A stretch of 64,000 nucleotides of DNA from Ancylobacter sp. TS-1 (GCF_009223885.1 NZ_CP045144.1:248001-312000); one strand, 5' to 3'; shown: positions 19,080 through 29,500, numbered from the stretch's first letter. The notes: generated by a model from the letters alone, not told the origin. Translations and numbers: made by a program.

Positions 19080-21005
19080 ATGACCACACCGGAGCAGCCT
19101 CCCGTCCCTGCTGCGAAGCGGCGCCGATCCTATTCGATGCCCCGGCAGCGCGGAAAATCCCGCAAGAGGCTGACGCGCATCAGTCAGGCGCTCGGCCGGG
19201 CTATCGGTTGCCTTCTCTTCGACGGCGGGAAGCGGCCGCGCCTGCTGGTGCGTGCCGTGCTGTTCGATGCCTATCGCCGCCCGCGTCCCGGGTCTGGTGC
19301 GCTCGTCTACCGGCAGCCGGGCCGTCCGCGCCGCGCCTTCGCCGCCTGGATGGCCGGGGCCGTGGACCTGCTGCCGGCTCTCGTCGCGCATGTGCCGTTT
19401 CCCGCCCCGACGTCCGACGGGCCCCGGCGCGTGCTCTTCGTGGTGCGGGGCGATGCCCGGCCGCTCGCCGCGTTGGTCGAGGCTGCTGCCGACACCTGGG
19501 ACGTGGTGCTGCTGCGGCTGGACGGTGTTGCCGGGGCCGGGCTCGCCGCCCATGACGTTCCCGTCGACGTCACCGGCTCGCGAGTGCCGCGCCGGGTGCT
19601 GATCGACGCGCTGGCCAAACGGTCGGCGGCGCTCAGGCCGCTCTTCGCGCTGACGGTCGGACCCGAGACGGCGGATGCGGCGAACGCGCTTGAGCGGTTC
19701 GGCGTGCCGGTGGTCGCGCTGGTCGGGACATCGAGCGGTCCGGTCGCGGATTCGGCCGGGCTGGAGCGGCTGCTCAGCTGGGCCAGCGCCGTGGTGTTTC
19801 CATCCGAGGCGGCGCGGCAGGCGGCGCGCGATCGCCTGCCGCAGTTCACCGGACGCTGCCGCGTCCTCGCCGTGGACGATCCGCTGGGCGCCGGGGCCGG
19901 CGAACTGGTCGCGATCGGCCGCGAGATCGGCGACGAGGTCGACAACGAGATCGCGCTGATCCTCGGCTGCGCGCCGGAGCGGCTGGAAGTGCTCGACATT
20001 CCCCATGAGACGGATCCGCCGGGCGAACTCGACGTCGTGCAGAAGCTCAAATGGCAGATCTTCGAGTGGCGCCAGCGCACGTTGCTGCGGCGGCCTGTCA
20101 ACACGCCTCCGCTGCGCCGCGACTATTCAGGCTTCCATCCGCTGATCTATGCCGAGCACCATCCGGTCGCCTGCTTCGACCAGCGGCGCTACCCGCTGTC
20201 GCACTGGATACAGCGCGGCTGCCCGCCCGGGCCCTGGGCCGTGCCGGTGGTGGGGCCGCCGGCGGCGCCGCGCGCGAGCGGCCTGCGCACCGCGCTGCAC
20301 GGGCATTTCTACTATCCCGACCTGTTCCCGGAGCTGCTGGAGCGGCTGTCGGTCAACGCCTCGCGGCCGGACCTCTTCCTCACCACCGACACCGAGGCGA
20401 AGGCGGGGGAATTGCGGGCCATGGCCGCCGGCTATCCGGCGCCGGTGCGCATCGACGTTGTGCCGAACATCGGGCGCGACATCGGCCCCTTCTTCACCGC
20501 GCTGCGCGACGTGCTGGTCGGCGGCGGCTACGACGTGTTCTTCCATGTGCACGGCAAGAAGACCAAGGGGCGGCGGCGCGCCATCGGCGATCCGTGGCGT
20601 ACCTTCCTGTGGGGGAACCTGATCGGCGGCGAACATCCCATGCTGGATGCCGCGCTGGCGCATATGGAGGCCGATGGCCGCGTCGGGCTGGTCTATCCCG
20701 AAGACACCCATGTGCTCGACTGGGCCACCAACGAGCGCGTCTGCGCGGAACTGGTCGAGGATATGGGCCTGACCGAGAAGCGCGGCCGGTATGTCGACTT
20801 CCCCGTCGGCAACATGTTCGCCGCCCGCCCTGCGGCGCTGGCGCCGGTGCTGGCGCTCGACCTGCGCTGGGAGGACTACCCCGCCGAACCGATCCCGGAC
20901 GACGGCACGATGATGCACGGGCTTGAGCGCCTTCTGCCGGCCGCCGTGCGCAAGGCGGGCTATTCCTGCGCCGCCGTCCGCGTGCCCGGAACCGGCTGGG
21001 ACTGA
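19080..21005 (+). CDS. RgpF-like (rhamnan synthesis F family) protein
   Basis: This protein of about 641 residues has a C-terminal half matching the rhamnan synthesis F family, associated with building rhamnose-containing wall or lipopolysaccharide glycans. Landmarks are the repeated HGHFYYPDL opening, NIGRDIGPF, FHVHGKKTKG, GLVYPEDTH and FPVGNMFA. The N-terminal half, residues 1-330, starts Arg-rich and contains a less conserved Rossmann-like region (VLFVVRGDARPLAALVE). Starts at TTG 19008, ATG 19047 and ATG 19080 are all possible and none has a strong ribosome site. No rhamnose biosynthesis gene is in the window, so the glycan is unknown. Confidence 0.78.
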   Translation: MTTPEQPPVPAAKRRRSYSMPRQRGKSRKRLTRISQALGRAIGCLLFDGGKRPRLLVRAVLFDAYRRPRPGSGALVYRQPGRPRRAFAAWMAGAVDLLPALVAHVPFPAPTSDGPRRVLFVVRGDARPLAALVEAAADTWDVVLLRLDGVAGAGLAAHDVPVDVTGSRVPRRVLIDALAKRSAALRPLFALTVGPETADAANALERFGVPVVALVGTSSGPVADSAGLERLLSWASAVVFPSEAARQAARDRLPQFTGRCRVLAVDDPLGAGAGELVAIGREIGDEVDNEIALILGCAPERLEVLDIPHETDPPGELDVVQKLKWQIFEWRQRTLLRRPVNTPPLRRDYSGFHPLIYAEHHPVACFDQRRYPLSHWIQRGCPPGPWAVPVVGPPAAPRASGLRTALHGHFYYPDLFPELLERLSVNASRPDLFLTTDTEAKAGELRAMAAGYPAPVRIDVVPNIGRDIGPFFTALRDVLVGGGYDVFFHVHGKKTKGRRRAIGDPWRTFLWGNLIGGEHPMLDAALAHMEADGRVGLVYPEDTHVLDWATNERVCAELVEDMGLTEKRGRYVDFPVGNMFAARPAALAPVLALDLRWEDYPAEPIPDDGTMMHGLERLLPAAVRKAGYSCAAVRVPGTGWD

Positions 21006-21058
21006 CCCGGCCGCGCGGGTGGATTGCCCGGCCGCGAGGGGAAGGCTAAACGACGGGC

Positions 21059-22732
21059 ATGTCACAGGAACCGGCCGACCAGCTTCTCATCGCGCTCGCC
21101 CAGCTCAACCCTGTCGTCGGCGATGTCGACGGCAATGCGGACAAGGTGCGCGAGGCGCGCGCGCTCGCGGCCGGGCAGGGCGCCGATCTCGTCGTCTTCT
21201 CCGAACTGTTCCTGTCCGGCTATCCGCCGGAGGATCTGGTTCTCAAGCCCGCCTTCCAGGCCGCTTGCCGCGCGGCGGTGGAGGCGCTGGCCGCCGGGAC
21301 CGCCGATGGCGGGCCGGCGCTGCTGGTGGGCGCGCCCTGGCGCGAGGGCGACCGGCTCTACAATGCCGCGCTGCTGCTCGATGGCGGCGCCATCGCGGCG
21401 GTGCGCTACAAGGTGGACCTGCCCAATTACGGCGTCTTCGACGAGAAGCGCGTCTTCGCGTCCGGCCCGCTGCCGGGGCCGATGGCGTTCCGGGGCGTGC
21501 GGCTCGGCGTGCCGGTCTGCGAGGATATGTGGTCGCAGGACGTGATCGAATGCCTCGCCGAGACCGGCGCCGAGATCCTGCTGGTGCCCAATGGCTCGCC
21601 CTATCGCCGCAGCGTCTATGACGAGCGGATGAACATCGCGGTGGCGCGCGTGGTCGAGAGCGGGCTGCCGCTCGCCTATGTGAATCAGGTCGGCGGGCAG
21701 GACGAGCTGGTCTTCGACGGCGCCTCCTTCGTGCTCAACGCCGACCGCTCGCTGGCGGTGCAGCTTCCCAATTTCCAGGAGCGCGTGCGCCTCACCCGCT
21801 GGGAGCGCTGGGCCGATGGCTGGCGCTGCGAGGAGGGCGCGCGCGCGCCGTTGCTGCTCGACGACGAGGCAGACTATGCCGCCTGCGTGCTGGGCCTGCG
21901 CGACTATGTGGAGAAGAACCGCTTCCCCTGCGTCGTGCTCGGGCTTTCCGGCGGCATCGATTCCGCGCTCGTCGCGGCGATGGCGACGGACGCGCTGGGG
22001 CCGGAGCGGGTGCACGCCGTGATGCTGCCCTACCGCTACACCTCGGACGAATCGCTCGCCGCCGCCGCCGGCGCCGCGCAGGCGCTGGGGATTCGCTACG
22101 ACGTCGTGCCGATCGCGGCAGGTGTCGAGGCGATGGAGGGCGCGCTGGCGCCGCTGTTCGCCGGTCGCGCGCGCGACGTGACCGAGGAAAATCTGCAGTC
22201 GCGCCTGCGGGGCACGCTCCTGATGTCGATCTCCAACAAGTTCGGCGCCATGGTGCTGACGACCGGCAACAAGTCGGAGATGTCGACCGGCTACGCCACG
22301 CTCTATGGCGACATGAATGGCGGCTACAACCCGCTGAAGGACCTCTACAAGACGCAGGTCTTCCGCCTGAGCGAACTGCGCAACCGCTGGAAGCCGGCCT
22401 ACGCCCTCGGGCCCTCCGGCGTGGTGATCCCCGCGAACATCATCGCCAAGCCGCCGACCGCCGAACTGCGCGAGAACCAGAGGGACCAGGACAGCCTGCC
22501 GCCCTACGACCTGCTCGACGCGGTGCTGGAGCGCCTCGTGGAGCGCGAGCTTCCCGTCGCCGACATCGTGGCGGAAGGCTTCGATCCGGCGCTGGTGGCG
22601 CGGGTGGAGCGCCTGCTCAACATCGCCGAATACAAGCGCCGGCAGGCCGCGCCCGGGGTGAAGGTGACGGCGCGCAATTTCGGCCGCGACCGCCGCTATC
22701 CCATCACCAACCGCTTCCGCGAGGGGGCGTAG
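21059..22732 (+). CDS. nadE: Glutamine-dependent NAD+ synthetase
   Basis: This 557-residue two-domain enzyme makes NAD+ from deamido-NAD+, ATP and glutamine. The N-terminal nitrilase-type amidase has the catalytic triad Glu49, Lys118 (YKVDLPNYG) and Cys154 (PVCEDMW). The C-terminal synthetase has the ATP-pyrophosphatase loop SGGIDS at 297-302 and the TTGNKSE stretch. Length and layout are normal for this two-domain bacterial form. It starts 53 bp after the RgpF-like gene. Confidence 0.96.
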   Translation: MSQEPADQLLIALAQLNPVVGDVDGNADKVREARALAAGQGADLVVFSELFLSGYPPEDLVLKPAFQAACRAAVEALAAGTADGGPALLVGAPWREGDRLYNAALLLDGGAIAAVRYKVDLPNYGVFDEKRVFASGPLPGPMAFRGVRLGVPVCEDMWSQDVIECLAETGAEILLVPNGSPYRRSVYDERMNIAVARVVESGLPLAYVNQVGGQDELVFDGASFVLNADRSLAVQLPNFQERVRLTRWERWADGWRCEEGARAPLLLDDEADYAACVLGLRDYVEKNRFPCVVLGLSGGIDSALVAAMATDALGPERVHAVMLPYRYTSDESLAAAAGAAQALGIRYDVVPIAAGVEAMEGALAPLFAGRARDVTEENLQSRLRGTLLMSISNKFGAMVLTTGNKSEMSTGYATLYGDMNGGYNPLKDLYKTQVFRLSELRNRWKPAYALGPSGVVIPANIIAKPPTAELRENQRDQDSLPPYDLLDAVLERLVERELPVADIVAEGFDPALVARVERLLNIAEYKRRQAAPGVKVTARNFGRDRRYPITNRFREGA

Positions 22733-22741
22733 TTCCTCATG

Positions 22742-22845
22742 CGTCATCCCGGACGGCCAAGGGCCGATCCGGGATCTTCTGCGGAATCCGGGGGCATTCC
22801 TGGCCCGCGATCCCGGCTCTGCGCTTCGCGTCGGCCGGGATGACG
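22742..22845. repeat. Paired-palindrome intergenic repeat, copy 2
   Basis: CGTCATCCCGG at the left end is matched by CCGGGATGACG at the right end. Inside are a first hairpin (ATCCCGGACGGCC with GGCCGATCCGGGAT) and a second (ATCCCGGC with GCCGGGAT) separated by about 25 bp that are longer than in copy 1. It begins 10 bp after the nadE stop. Confidence 0.85.
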
Positions 22846-22896
22846 GCAGGGGAGAACCAAGTTGCCCCGCTCCGCCATCCCGGCGATAAGCGCGGC

Positions 22897-24252
22897 ATGT
22901 CGACATCCGCCACGCCCCCCGTCCTGCGCTTCGCCCCGTCGCCGACCGGCCTGCTGCATGTCGGCAATGCCCGCACGGCGCTCTACAACGCGCTGTTCGC
23001 CCGGCGCGAGGGCGGCAGCTTCATTCTGCGCTATGACGACACCGACACAGCGCGCTCGACGGAGGAATTCGCCCGCGCCATCGCCGAGGACGTCACCTGG
23101 CTCGGGCTCACGCCGGATCGCGTCGAGCACCAGTCGCGCCGGCTTCCCCGCTACGACGCAGCGGTCGAGCGGCTGAAGTCGCTCGGCCGGCTCTATCCCG
23201 CCTATGAGACGGAAGAAGAACTGGAGGCGATGCGCCAGTCGCGGCGTCGGCGCGGGCTGCCGCCGGTCTATGACCGCGCCGCGCTGAAGCTCACCGATGC
23301 GGCCCGCGCCGCGCTGGAGGCCGAGGGGCGCCGGCCGCATTGGCGCTTCCGGCTCGACGGGCGCAAGGTCGAATGGGACGACATGGTGCGCGGACGGCAG
23401 GGCGTCGACACCGCAACGCTGTCCGATCCGGTGCTGGTGCGCGAGGACGGATCCTATCTCTACACGCTGACCTCGGTGGTCGACGATATCGAGATGGGCG
23501 TGACCCATGTCGTGCGTGGCGAGGACCACGTGACCAATACCGGCGTGCAGATCGAGATCATCGAGGCACTGGGCGCCGCGCCGCCGGTGTTCGGCCATCA
23601 CAACCTGCTGGTGCTGCCGAGCGGCGAGGGGCTGTCCAAGCGCCTCGGCCATCTCTCGCTGCGGGCGCTGCGCGAAGAGGGCGAGGAGGCGCTGGCGGTG
23701 GCGAGCCTCGCCGTGCTCACCGGCACCTCGCTCGCCGTCGAGGCGGTGGAGGATCTCGGCGCGCTGGCGGCACGCATCGACTTCGCGAAGATTTCCCGCG
23801 CGCCGGCACGCTTCGACGCCGAGGAACTGACGGCGCTGACCGCCGCCACGCTGCACCGCCTGCCCTATGAGGCGGTGGCGGCGCGCCTCGCGGGGCTCGG
23901 TGTCGGCGGCGGGGAGGCGTTCTGGCTCGCGGTGCGCGGCAATCTCGCGCGCCTGACCGACGCGGCCCGCTGGTGGCGGGTGGTGGAGGGGCCGCTTGCG
24001 CGCCCTGTCGCGCCGGAGGACGCCGGCTTCCTGCGGCTGGCGGCCGACCTTTTGCCGGAGTCGTGGGGCGAGGATGTGTATCCGCGCTGGATCGCCGCCG
24101 TGAAGCCGGCGAGCGGGCGCGCCGGGCGGGCGCTGTTCCACCCGCTGCGCCTCGCGCTCACCGGCGCGGAGAGCGGGCCGGAACTGAAGGCCCTGTTGCC
24201 GCTGATCGGTCGCGAGAGGGCCGCCGCGCGGCTGCGGGGCGAGCAGGCGTAG
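22897..24252 (+). CDS. gltX: Glutamyl-tRNA synthetase
   Basis: This 451-residue class Ib synthetase charges tRNA with glutamate. The HIGH-type motif is HVGN (21-24) after APSPTG, and the KMSKS-type motif is LSKRLG (246-251). The insert domain segment [20 protein letters not shown] is typical. Many alphaproteobacteria carry two such genes, one able to misacylate tRNA-Gln for the GatCAB route; which type this is cannot be told without comparing both. ATG 22897 starts the conserved part. Palindromic repeats lie on both sides. Confidence 0.92.
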   Translation: MSTSATPPVLRFAPSPTGLLHVGNARTALYNALFARREGGSFILRYDDTDTARSTEEFARAIAEDVTWLGLTPDRVEHQSRRLPRYDAAVERLKSLGRLYPAYETEEELEAMRQSRRRRGLPPVYDRAALKLTDAARAALEAEGRRPHWRFRLDGRKVEWDDMVRGRQGVDTATLSDPVLVREDGSYLYTLTSVVDDIEMGVTHVVRGEDHVTNTGVQIEIIEALGAAPPVFGHHNLLVLPSGEGLSKRLGHLSLRALREEGEEALAVASLAVLTGTSLAVEAVEDLGALAARIDFAKISRAPARFDAEELTALTAATLHRLPYEAVAARLAGLGVGGGEAFWLAVRGNLARLTDAARWWRVVEGPLARPVAPEDAGFLRLAADLLPESWGEDVYPRWIAAVKPASGRAGRALFHPLRLALTGAESGPELKALLPLIGRERAAARLRGEQA

Positions 24253-24270
24253 GGTTTAAAGGGCTGAGGC

Positions 24271-24364
24271 CGTCATCCCGGCCGCGGCGTAGCGGAGAGC
24301 CGGGACCGCGTGACGTATCGGGAGTCGATCCCGGATACGGCCTGACGGCCGTTCCGGGATGACG
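24271..24364. repeat. Paired-palindrome intergenic repeat, copy 3
   Basis: CGTCATCCCGG and CCGGGATGACG bound the element. The internal hairpins are more divergent than in copies 1 and 2 (GATCCCGGATACGGCC pairing with GGCCGTTCCGGGAT). It lies between the convergent gltX and DUF2865 genes. Confidence 0.8.
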
Positions 24365-24408
24365 GCTATCCTCTCAATCGCGGCTCGAAAGCCCGGCGCG
24401 GCCGCCCG

Positions 24409-25425
24409 TCAGGGCTTCTTGGCCGGCGCGACGGTGGCGGGGCGGGGCTGCGACATCTCGCGCGAGGCGTCCTCGGTGACGACGATGTCGCCCTTGCGCA
24501 GCGTCTGGTCGTCGTGACCGCCGAGCGCCTGCGCCCAGTTCATGCCGGCGGGCCGGCAGGAGCAGGCGGCGACATACTGCTTCTTGAACAGCAGCGCGTT
24601 GGGCAGCGACATGTAGGGCTGGCCGTTGGCGGACACCGCCTGCTGGATGTCCTCGCCCGGGTTGCGATAGGCGAACAGGCGCGCCTCGGTGCCGGGGCAC
24701 TGGCGCTGGCACTGCGCCTCGTCCGAGCCGAACTTGGCCGGCGTGGCGGCGAAGGAGACCGGGAAGAAGAAGCCGTCGCAGGTGCGCACGCAGACGGTGC
24801 GGTAGGTCGAGACCTTCGGCATCTCCAAAGGCTGCACGTCGAGCGGGCCGGCTTCCTCGCGCGGCACGCCGAAAAGCTGCTCGATGAAATTGCGCGGGCG
24901 CCGGTTGTTCAGGTTGCCGTAGACGCCGCCGCCCCCGCCCTGGCCGAGCGCGGCCTGGTACTGCGGGCCGCAATTGTTCTGCGCCAGCGCGTAGATCAGC
25001 TGGCGGCGCTGCTCGTCATTGCCGCTGCGCTGGCCGCGCGCCTGCACCATGGTGCGGTCGAGCGCCGAGCGCGCCTGCGTCAGCCGGCGATTGAGCGACT
25101 CGCACTGCGGCGGCAGCTGCGGCTGGAAGATCAGGAAGCCGCGCTTGTCGCAGCCGATCTGGCGGACCTGCGCCGAGAGGTCGGCGACGTCCTGCTGCTG
25201 CTGAGCGATGACGGCGCCGATATTGGCCTGCCCGGCCGGCTGCTGGCCGCTGTCCAGCGCCGCAAGCTGGCCTTCGAGCCGGATGCAGGCCGCGGGATCG
25301 CTGCCGCCGACGCTGCCCGGCGGATAGTCCTGCGCGGTCGCGAGCCCGGCGGACGCGGCCAGCGTCGCCGCAAAGGTCGCGGCGAGGAGAAGGCGGGAGG
25401 CGAGGCGGGAGGCTGGGACCATCAT
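24409..25425 (-). CDS. DUF2865 protein, secreted
   Basis: This 338-residue exported protein has a signal peptide ending near ATA-QD. Residues 40-150 form a Gln- and Cys-containing helical region (QQQQDVADLSAQVRQIGCDK), probably a coiled coil. The C-terminal DUF2865 domain is marked by YRTVCVRTCDGFFFPVSFA and a run of conserved cysteines. The family is typical of Rhizobiales and its role is unknown. It is divergent from the CreA gene across 207 bp. Confidence 0.88.
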   Translation of the reverse strand: MMVPASRLASRLLLAATFAATLAASAGLATAQDYPPGSVGGSDPAACIRLEGQLAALDSGQQPAGQANIGAVIAQQQQDVADLSAQVRQIGCDKRGFLIFQPQLPPQCESLNRRLTQARSALDRTMVQARGQRSGNDEQRRQLIYALAQNNCGPQYQAALGQGGGGGVYGNLNNRRPRNFIEQLFGVPREEAGPLDVQPLEMPKVSTYRTVCVRTCDGFFFPVSFAATPAKFGSDEAQCQRQCPGTEARLFAYRNPGEDIQQAVSANGQPYMSLPNALLFKKQYVAACSCRPAGMNWAQALGGHDDQTLRKGDIVVTEDASREMSQPRPATVAPAKKP

Positions 25426-25632
25426 CTACCGGTATGCATTCGGACTTCGGGGCGGCACCTTGGCCGGTTTGCCGGAATCGGCGCGGCGACGCAATGAGCA
25501 CGGCGAGCTTGTCGAAAGTTTGAACCCGCTTTCGCCGGCCGAGGCAACCCGCGCGGGCGCAGCGCCGGCGCTCTTTCCGGCGGGGGCCGGCCGCACCATA
25601 TGCTGGGCGTGACGATCGGAGTTCGCCCCCAC

Positions 25633-26160
25633 ATGCCCAGTCTCGCCCTGCGTGCCGTCCCGTTTCTCGCCCTCGCTCTCATGGCCATGCTCGGCCTTGC
25701 GGCCCCGGCGCAGGCGCAGGAGCCGGACCTCATCTTCAAGAAGTCGACGGTGTGGAAATTCCTCACCCCCGACGACAAGCTCGCCGTCTACGGCATCGAC
25801 GATCCCGTCGTGCAGGGCGTGGCCTGCCACTACACCCAGCCCGAGCGCGGCGGGGTGAAGGGCATGCTGGGCGTCGCCGAGGAGGTGTCCGACATCTCCA
25901 TCGCCTGCCGGCAGGTCGGGCCGGTCTCGTTCAAGGGCAAGTTCGAGCAGGGCGATGTCGTCTATCGCGAGAGCCGGTCGCTCATCTTCAAGAAGATGCA
26001 GATCGTGCGCGGCTGCGACACCAAGCGCAACGTGCTGGTCTATCTCGTCTATTCGGACAGGCTGATCGAGGGTAGTCCGAAGAATTCGACCTCGAGCGTG
26101 CCCATCATGCCGTGGGGCGGCACCGGCGAGGCGCCCAAATGCGCCGATTATCTGGAGTGA
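25633..26160 (+). CDS. creA: CreA family periplasmic protein
   Basis: This 175-residue CreA-type protein has a signal peptide ending near AQA-QE. The mature part shows the family pattern: FKKSTVWKFLTPDDKLAVYGIDDP, GVACHYTQPERGG, ISIACRQVGP and SLIFKKMQIVRGCD, with conserved cysteines. CreA proteins are periplasmic and of unknown function. ATG 25633 fits the signal peptide; ATG 25600 and GTG 25609 would lengthen it slightly. Confidence 0.88.
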   Translation: MPSLALRAVPFLALALMAMLGLAAPAQAQEPDLIFKKSTVWKFLTPDDKLAVYGIDDPVVQGVACHYTQPERGGVKGMLGVAEEVSDISIACRQVGPVSFKGKFEQGDVVYRESRSLIFKKMQIVRGCDTKRNVLVYLVYSDRLIEGSPKNSTSSVPIMPWGGTGEAPKCADYLE

Positions 26161-26185
26161 GGCGCGGACCCCGGCAGGCCGGGGC

Positions 26186-26524
26186 TCAGCGCGTGCAGGT
26201 GATCGCCACCGCGTCCTGGCAGGTGCTGCCGAAGCAGGCGGTGCGCATGTTCGCCTCCGCGCCGACGCCGTTCGCCGCGTCGTTGGCGACGGCGCCGAAG
26301 CCGACCGCCTGCGTGTAGTCGTGCACCCGGCACCAGGCATCCGCCATGGCCTGGCCGCAGGCGGAGCCCGTGGCGAGGCAGGCGTCGATGCCATAGCCCT
26401 CGGACGCGTCGATGAGGAAGATCCGGTCGCCCTGCGGCGCGGTTTCCTCAGCCATGGCGAGGCCGGGAGCCGCGCAGAGGGCGAGGGCGAGAAGGACGGA
26501 GCGCAGGCGGGAAGGGCGCGGCAT
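26186..26524 (-). CDS. Small Cys-rich secreted protein
   Basis: This protein of about 112 residues has a signal peptide (cleavage near AMA-EE). The mature part of about 85 residues contains six cysteines, pattern C-x6-C-x8-C then three more near the C-terminus, so disulfides are likely. I do not recognise the family. The start could also be the ATG at 26533. It converges on the CreA gene with 25 bp between stops. Confidence 0.65.
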   Translation of the reverse strand: MPRPSRLRSVLLALALCAAPGLAMAEETAPQGDRIFLIDASEGYGIDACLATGSACGQAMADAWCRVHDYTQAVGFGAVANDAANGVGAEANMRTACFGSTCQDAVAITCTR

Positions 26525-26858
26525 CGCGGGCATGGCAGGGGTCGTTGGCTGGGTGGTTAAGGCCGGGTGGCAGGTCAACGCGAATGTGGCGGAAAGGTTT
26601 GAACCGAAAATTAAAATCTTTCGCCCGCCGGTCGATCTGCGACGCGGCGGGGAGATAACGCCTTGCCCCGTGACCCGTCAACTGCCGTCGAGCCGGCCGG
26701 AGGCCCCGGAGCGTGCCCGCCGGCATGCCGGCGCCGCGCCGGCCGTGCGAATGCGGAGAAACGCGCCCGAACCGGCCCGGCGGCTTGACGCGGCCGGCCA
26801 AACGGACGACAGACGCGGCGCCGTCCGCGCCTCGGGCGGCAGGACCGGAAGGCAGATC
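26525..26858 (+). other. Intergenic leader before cysS
   Basis: These 334 bases separate the small secreted protein and cysS, which are divergent. It holds one AT-richer patch near 26600-26630 (AAAATTAAAATC) that may include a promoter. I see no terminator, RNA element or conserved reading frame. Confidence 0.4.
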
Positions 26859-28253
26859 ATGTCGGGCATCAACGCGCAGGCGCTTCCCGAGCTGAAGCTC
26901 TACAACACCCTCTCACGGACGAAGGAGGCCTTCGCGCCCCTCGATCCGGCGCGGGTGCGCATGTATGTCTGCGGCCCGACCGTCTACGACTTCGCCCATA
27001 TCGGCAATGCGCGCCCGGTCATCGTCTTCGACGTGCTGTACCGCGTGCTGCGCCATCTCTACGGCGCCGACCACGTGAAATACGTGCGCAACATCACCGA
27101 CGTGGACGACAAGATCAACGCGCGCGCCGCCAGCGAATTCCCCGGGCTCGACCTCAACGAGGCGATCGCCAAGGTGACCTTCACCACCGAGGCGCAGTTC
27201 CACGACGATCTCGAAGCGCTCGGCGTGCTGCATCCCGACGTCGAGCCGCGCGCGACCGAGCACATCGCCGAGATGCGCCAGCTCATCGAGATGCTGGTGG
27301 CCACCGGCCATGCCTATGTCGCCGAGGATCATGTGCTGTTCTCGGTGCCGTCCATGCCCGATTACGGCAAGCTCTCCAACCGGCCGCTGGACGACATGCT
27401 GGCGGGCGCGCGGGTCGACGTCGCGCCCTACAAGCGGGACCCGATGGACTTCGTGCTGTGGAAGCCCTCCAAGCCCGGCGAGCCGGGCTGGCCCTCGCCG
27501 GCGGGCATCGCGGTGGCGGGCCGTCCGGGCTGGCACATCGAGTGCTCCGCCATGAGCTGGAAGCATCTCGGCGAGACCTTCGACATCCATGGCGGCGGCA
27601 TCGACCTCGTTTTCCCGCATCATGAGAACGAAGTGGCGCAGTCGCGCTGCGCCTTCCATTCCGGCCTCATGGCCAAGGTCTGGATGCATAACGGCTTCCT
27701 GCAGGTGGAAGGCGAGAAGATGTCGAAGTCGCTCGGCAACTTCATCACCATCCGGCAGCTTCTGGCCGACTGGCCGGGCGACGTGCTGCGCCTCAACATG
27801 CTCAAGACCCATTACCGCCAGCCCATCGACTGGACGGTGAAGGGGCTGGACGAAAGCGCCCGCACGCTGGAGCAGTGGTTCGACGCGGCGGCGGAGGATG
27901 CCTATCCGCGCCCGGCGCCGGCCGTGCTGGAGGCGCTGGCCGACGACCTGAACACGCCCAAGGCCATCGCCGAGATGCACGCGCTGAAGGACCATGCCGG
28001 CAAGAAGGCGCTGGCCGGCACGCTCGCCTTCCTCGGCTTCGCGCCCGGCCCCCTGCGCGACTGGCAGGCCTCGCGCGCCCCCGCGCTCGCCCTCCCGGAG
28101 GCCGAGATCGAGGCGCGCATCCATGAGCGCATCGAGGCCCGCCGCAACCGCGACTGGGCCGCCTCCGACCGCATCCGCGACGAGCTGCTCGCGCTCGGCG
28201 TGGCGCTGAAGGACAACAAGGACGGCACCACGAGCTGGGAGCCGAAGCGGTGA
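26859..28253 (+). CDS. cysS: Cysteinyl-tRNA synthetase
   Basis: This 464-residue class Ia synthetase charges tRNA-Cys. It has the zinc-binding Cys38 in YVCGPTVYD, the HIGN motif at 47-50, the HIECSAMS zinc site and KMSKS at 287-291. ATG 26859 follows GGAAGG and opens the conserved N-terminus; the frame is open further upstream but that part is Arg/Pro-rich and not in the family. Its stop overlaps the next start by 4 bases, so the two are translationally coupled. Confidence 0.96.
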   Translation: MSGINAQALPELKLYNTLSRTKEAFAPLDPARVRMYVCGPTVYDFAHIGNARPVIVFDVLYRVLRHLYGADHVKYVRNITDVDDKINARAASEFPGLDLNEAIAKVTFTTEAQFHDDLEALGVLHPDVEPRATEHIAEMRQLIEMLVATGHAYVAEDHVLFSVPSMPDYGKLSNRPLDDMLAGARVDVAPYKRDPMDFVLWKPSKPGEPGWPSPAGIAVAGRPGWHIECSAMSWKHLGETFDIHGGGIDLVFPHHENEVAQSRCAFHSGLMAKVWMHNGFLQVEGEKMSKSLGNFITIRQLLADWPGDVLRLNMLKTHYRQPIDWTVKGLDESARTLEQWFDAAAEDAYPRPAPAVLEALADDLNTPKAIAEMHALKDHAGKKALAGTLAFLGFAPGPLRDWQASRAPALALPEAEIEARIHERIEARRNRDWAASDRIRDELLALGVALKDNKDGTTSWEPKR

Positions 28254-28765
28254 GCGGTGACGCGCACAGGGGTCCCGCCGCCGCGCTGCGCCCGGCACTG
28301 CCGGGCGAGACGCCGGTGCTCGCCGCCATCGCCGAGGCGGCGATTCTCGGCCTGACCGGCGAGGATTACGACGAGGACCAGCAGGAAGCCTGGGCGGCGG
28401 CCGCGGCCGACGAGGAGGCGCTGGCCGCGCGGCTGGAGGGGCAACTCACCCTCGTGGCGACGCGCGATGGCGATCCGGTCGGCTTCGCCGCGCTGAAGGA
28501 CAATCGCGAGATCGACATGCTCTACGTCCACCCGGAGGTGGCCGGCGAGGGGGTGGGTTCGCTGCTGTGCGAGGCGGTGGAAAAGCTCGCCACCGCGCGC
28601 GGGGCGAAGAGCCTCACCGTGGACGCCAGCGACACCGCGCTCGGCTTCTTCCAGCAGCGCGGCTTCGTGCCCATGCAGCGCAACACGGTGCAGCGCGGCG
28701 GGGTCTGGCTGTCCAACACGACGATGGAAAAGATCCTCGGAGCACCCGCCGGCCCGGTGCACTGA
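28250..28765 (+). CDS. GNAT family N-acetyltransferase
   Basis: This 171-residue acetyltransferase of the GNAT fold has the acetyl-CoA loop [13 protein letters not shown] near residue 100 and the following FFQQRGF. The first 30 residues are rich in Ala and Pro. It starts at GTG 28250, overlapping the cysS stop (GTGA). The substrate is unknown; amino-acid or ribosomal-protein acetylation are options the sequence does not separate. Confidence 0.85.
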   Translation: MSGDAHRGPAAALRPALPGETPVLAAIAEAAILGLTGEDYDEDQQEAWAAAAADEEALAARLEGQLTLVATRDGDPVGFAALKDNREIDMLYVHPEVAGEGVGSLLCEAVEKLATARGAKSLTVDASDTALGFFQQRGFVPMQRNTVQRGGVWLSNTTMEKILGAPAGPVH

Positions 28766-28777
28766 GGGGCGTCTTTT

Positions 28778-28870
28778 CGTCATCCCGGCCGAAGGCGCAG
28801 CCGCAAAGCCGGGATCGCTCCCGGTTCGGCGCACGCTCCCGGCTCGTCCCGAAGGCCGTCCGGGATGACG
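28778..28870. repeat. Paired-palindrome intergenic repeat, copy 4
   Basis: CGTCATCCCGG and CCGGGATGACG bound two inner hairpins, the left with a GGCCGAAGGC... arm and the right with GCTCCCGG. It lies between the convergent GNAT and LOG genes, 12 bp after the GNAT stop. Confidence 0.8.
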
Positions 28871-28888
28871 TGAGAGGCGCGTGCGCCC

Positions 28889-29500
28889 TCACATCCGGTC
28901 GAGCACGCGCTCCTCGGCCGCCCCGTGCAGGTCGCGCTCGCCGAGATGGGCGACCGCCGCCTGCAGCTTCGGCAGCACGGCGCGCACATTGTGCGCCACC
29001 AGGAGCTTCACCGGCCGGGCGACATTGACGAAGCCGGTCGACTGCATGTGATCGAGCAGGGTCAGCAGCGGGTCCCAGAAGCCGGCGACGTTGAGCGCCA
29101 TGACCGGCTTGGAATGACGGTTGAGCTGCACCCAGGTGAGCTGCTCGATCAGTTCCTCCAGCGTGCCGATGCCGCCGGGCAGGGCGATGAAGGCATCGGC
29201 CCGCTCGAACATCAGCCGCTTTCGCTCGTGCATGTCATGGGTGACGATCAGTTCATGGGCATGCTCGAAGGCCTGCTCCTTGCCGATCAGGAAGTCCGGG
29301 ATGATGCCCGTGACCATGCCGCCGGCCTCGGCGCAGGCGCGCGCGGTGGCGCCCATCAGCCCGACGCCGCCGCCGCCATAGATGAGGCGGATGCCCTCGG
29401 CGGCGAACAGCCGGCCAAGTTCGGTGGCGACTTCCATATAGACGGCGTCGGCTCCCGGAGCCGCGCCGCAGTAGACGCAAACGCTCTTTATCTTCGTCAT
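28889..29500 (-). CDS. LOG family protein (nucleoside 5'-monophosphate phosphoribohydrolase)
   Basis: This 203-residue Rossmann-fold protein of the LOG family releases a base from a nucleoside 5'-monophosphate; plant and bacterial members free active cytokinins, while other bacterial ones act on AMP. Signatures are YGGGGVGLMG (41-50) and the LOG motif PGGIGTLEE (108-116), with the HERKRLMF stretch between. ATG 29500 is preferred over the far longer open frame, whose extra 131 residues cover the ArsR promoter region. It is divergent from the ArsR gene. Confidence 0.88.
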   Translation of the reverse strand: MTKIKSVCVYCGAAPGADAVYMEVATELGRLFAAEGIRLIYGGGGVGLMGATARACAEAGGMVTGIIPDFLIGKEQAFEHAHELIVTHDMHERKRLMFERADAFIALPGGIGTLEELIEQLTWVQLNRHSKPVMALNVAGFWDPLLTLLDHMQSTGFVNVARPVKLLVAHNVRAVLPKLQAAVAHLGERDLHGAAEERVLDRM

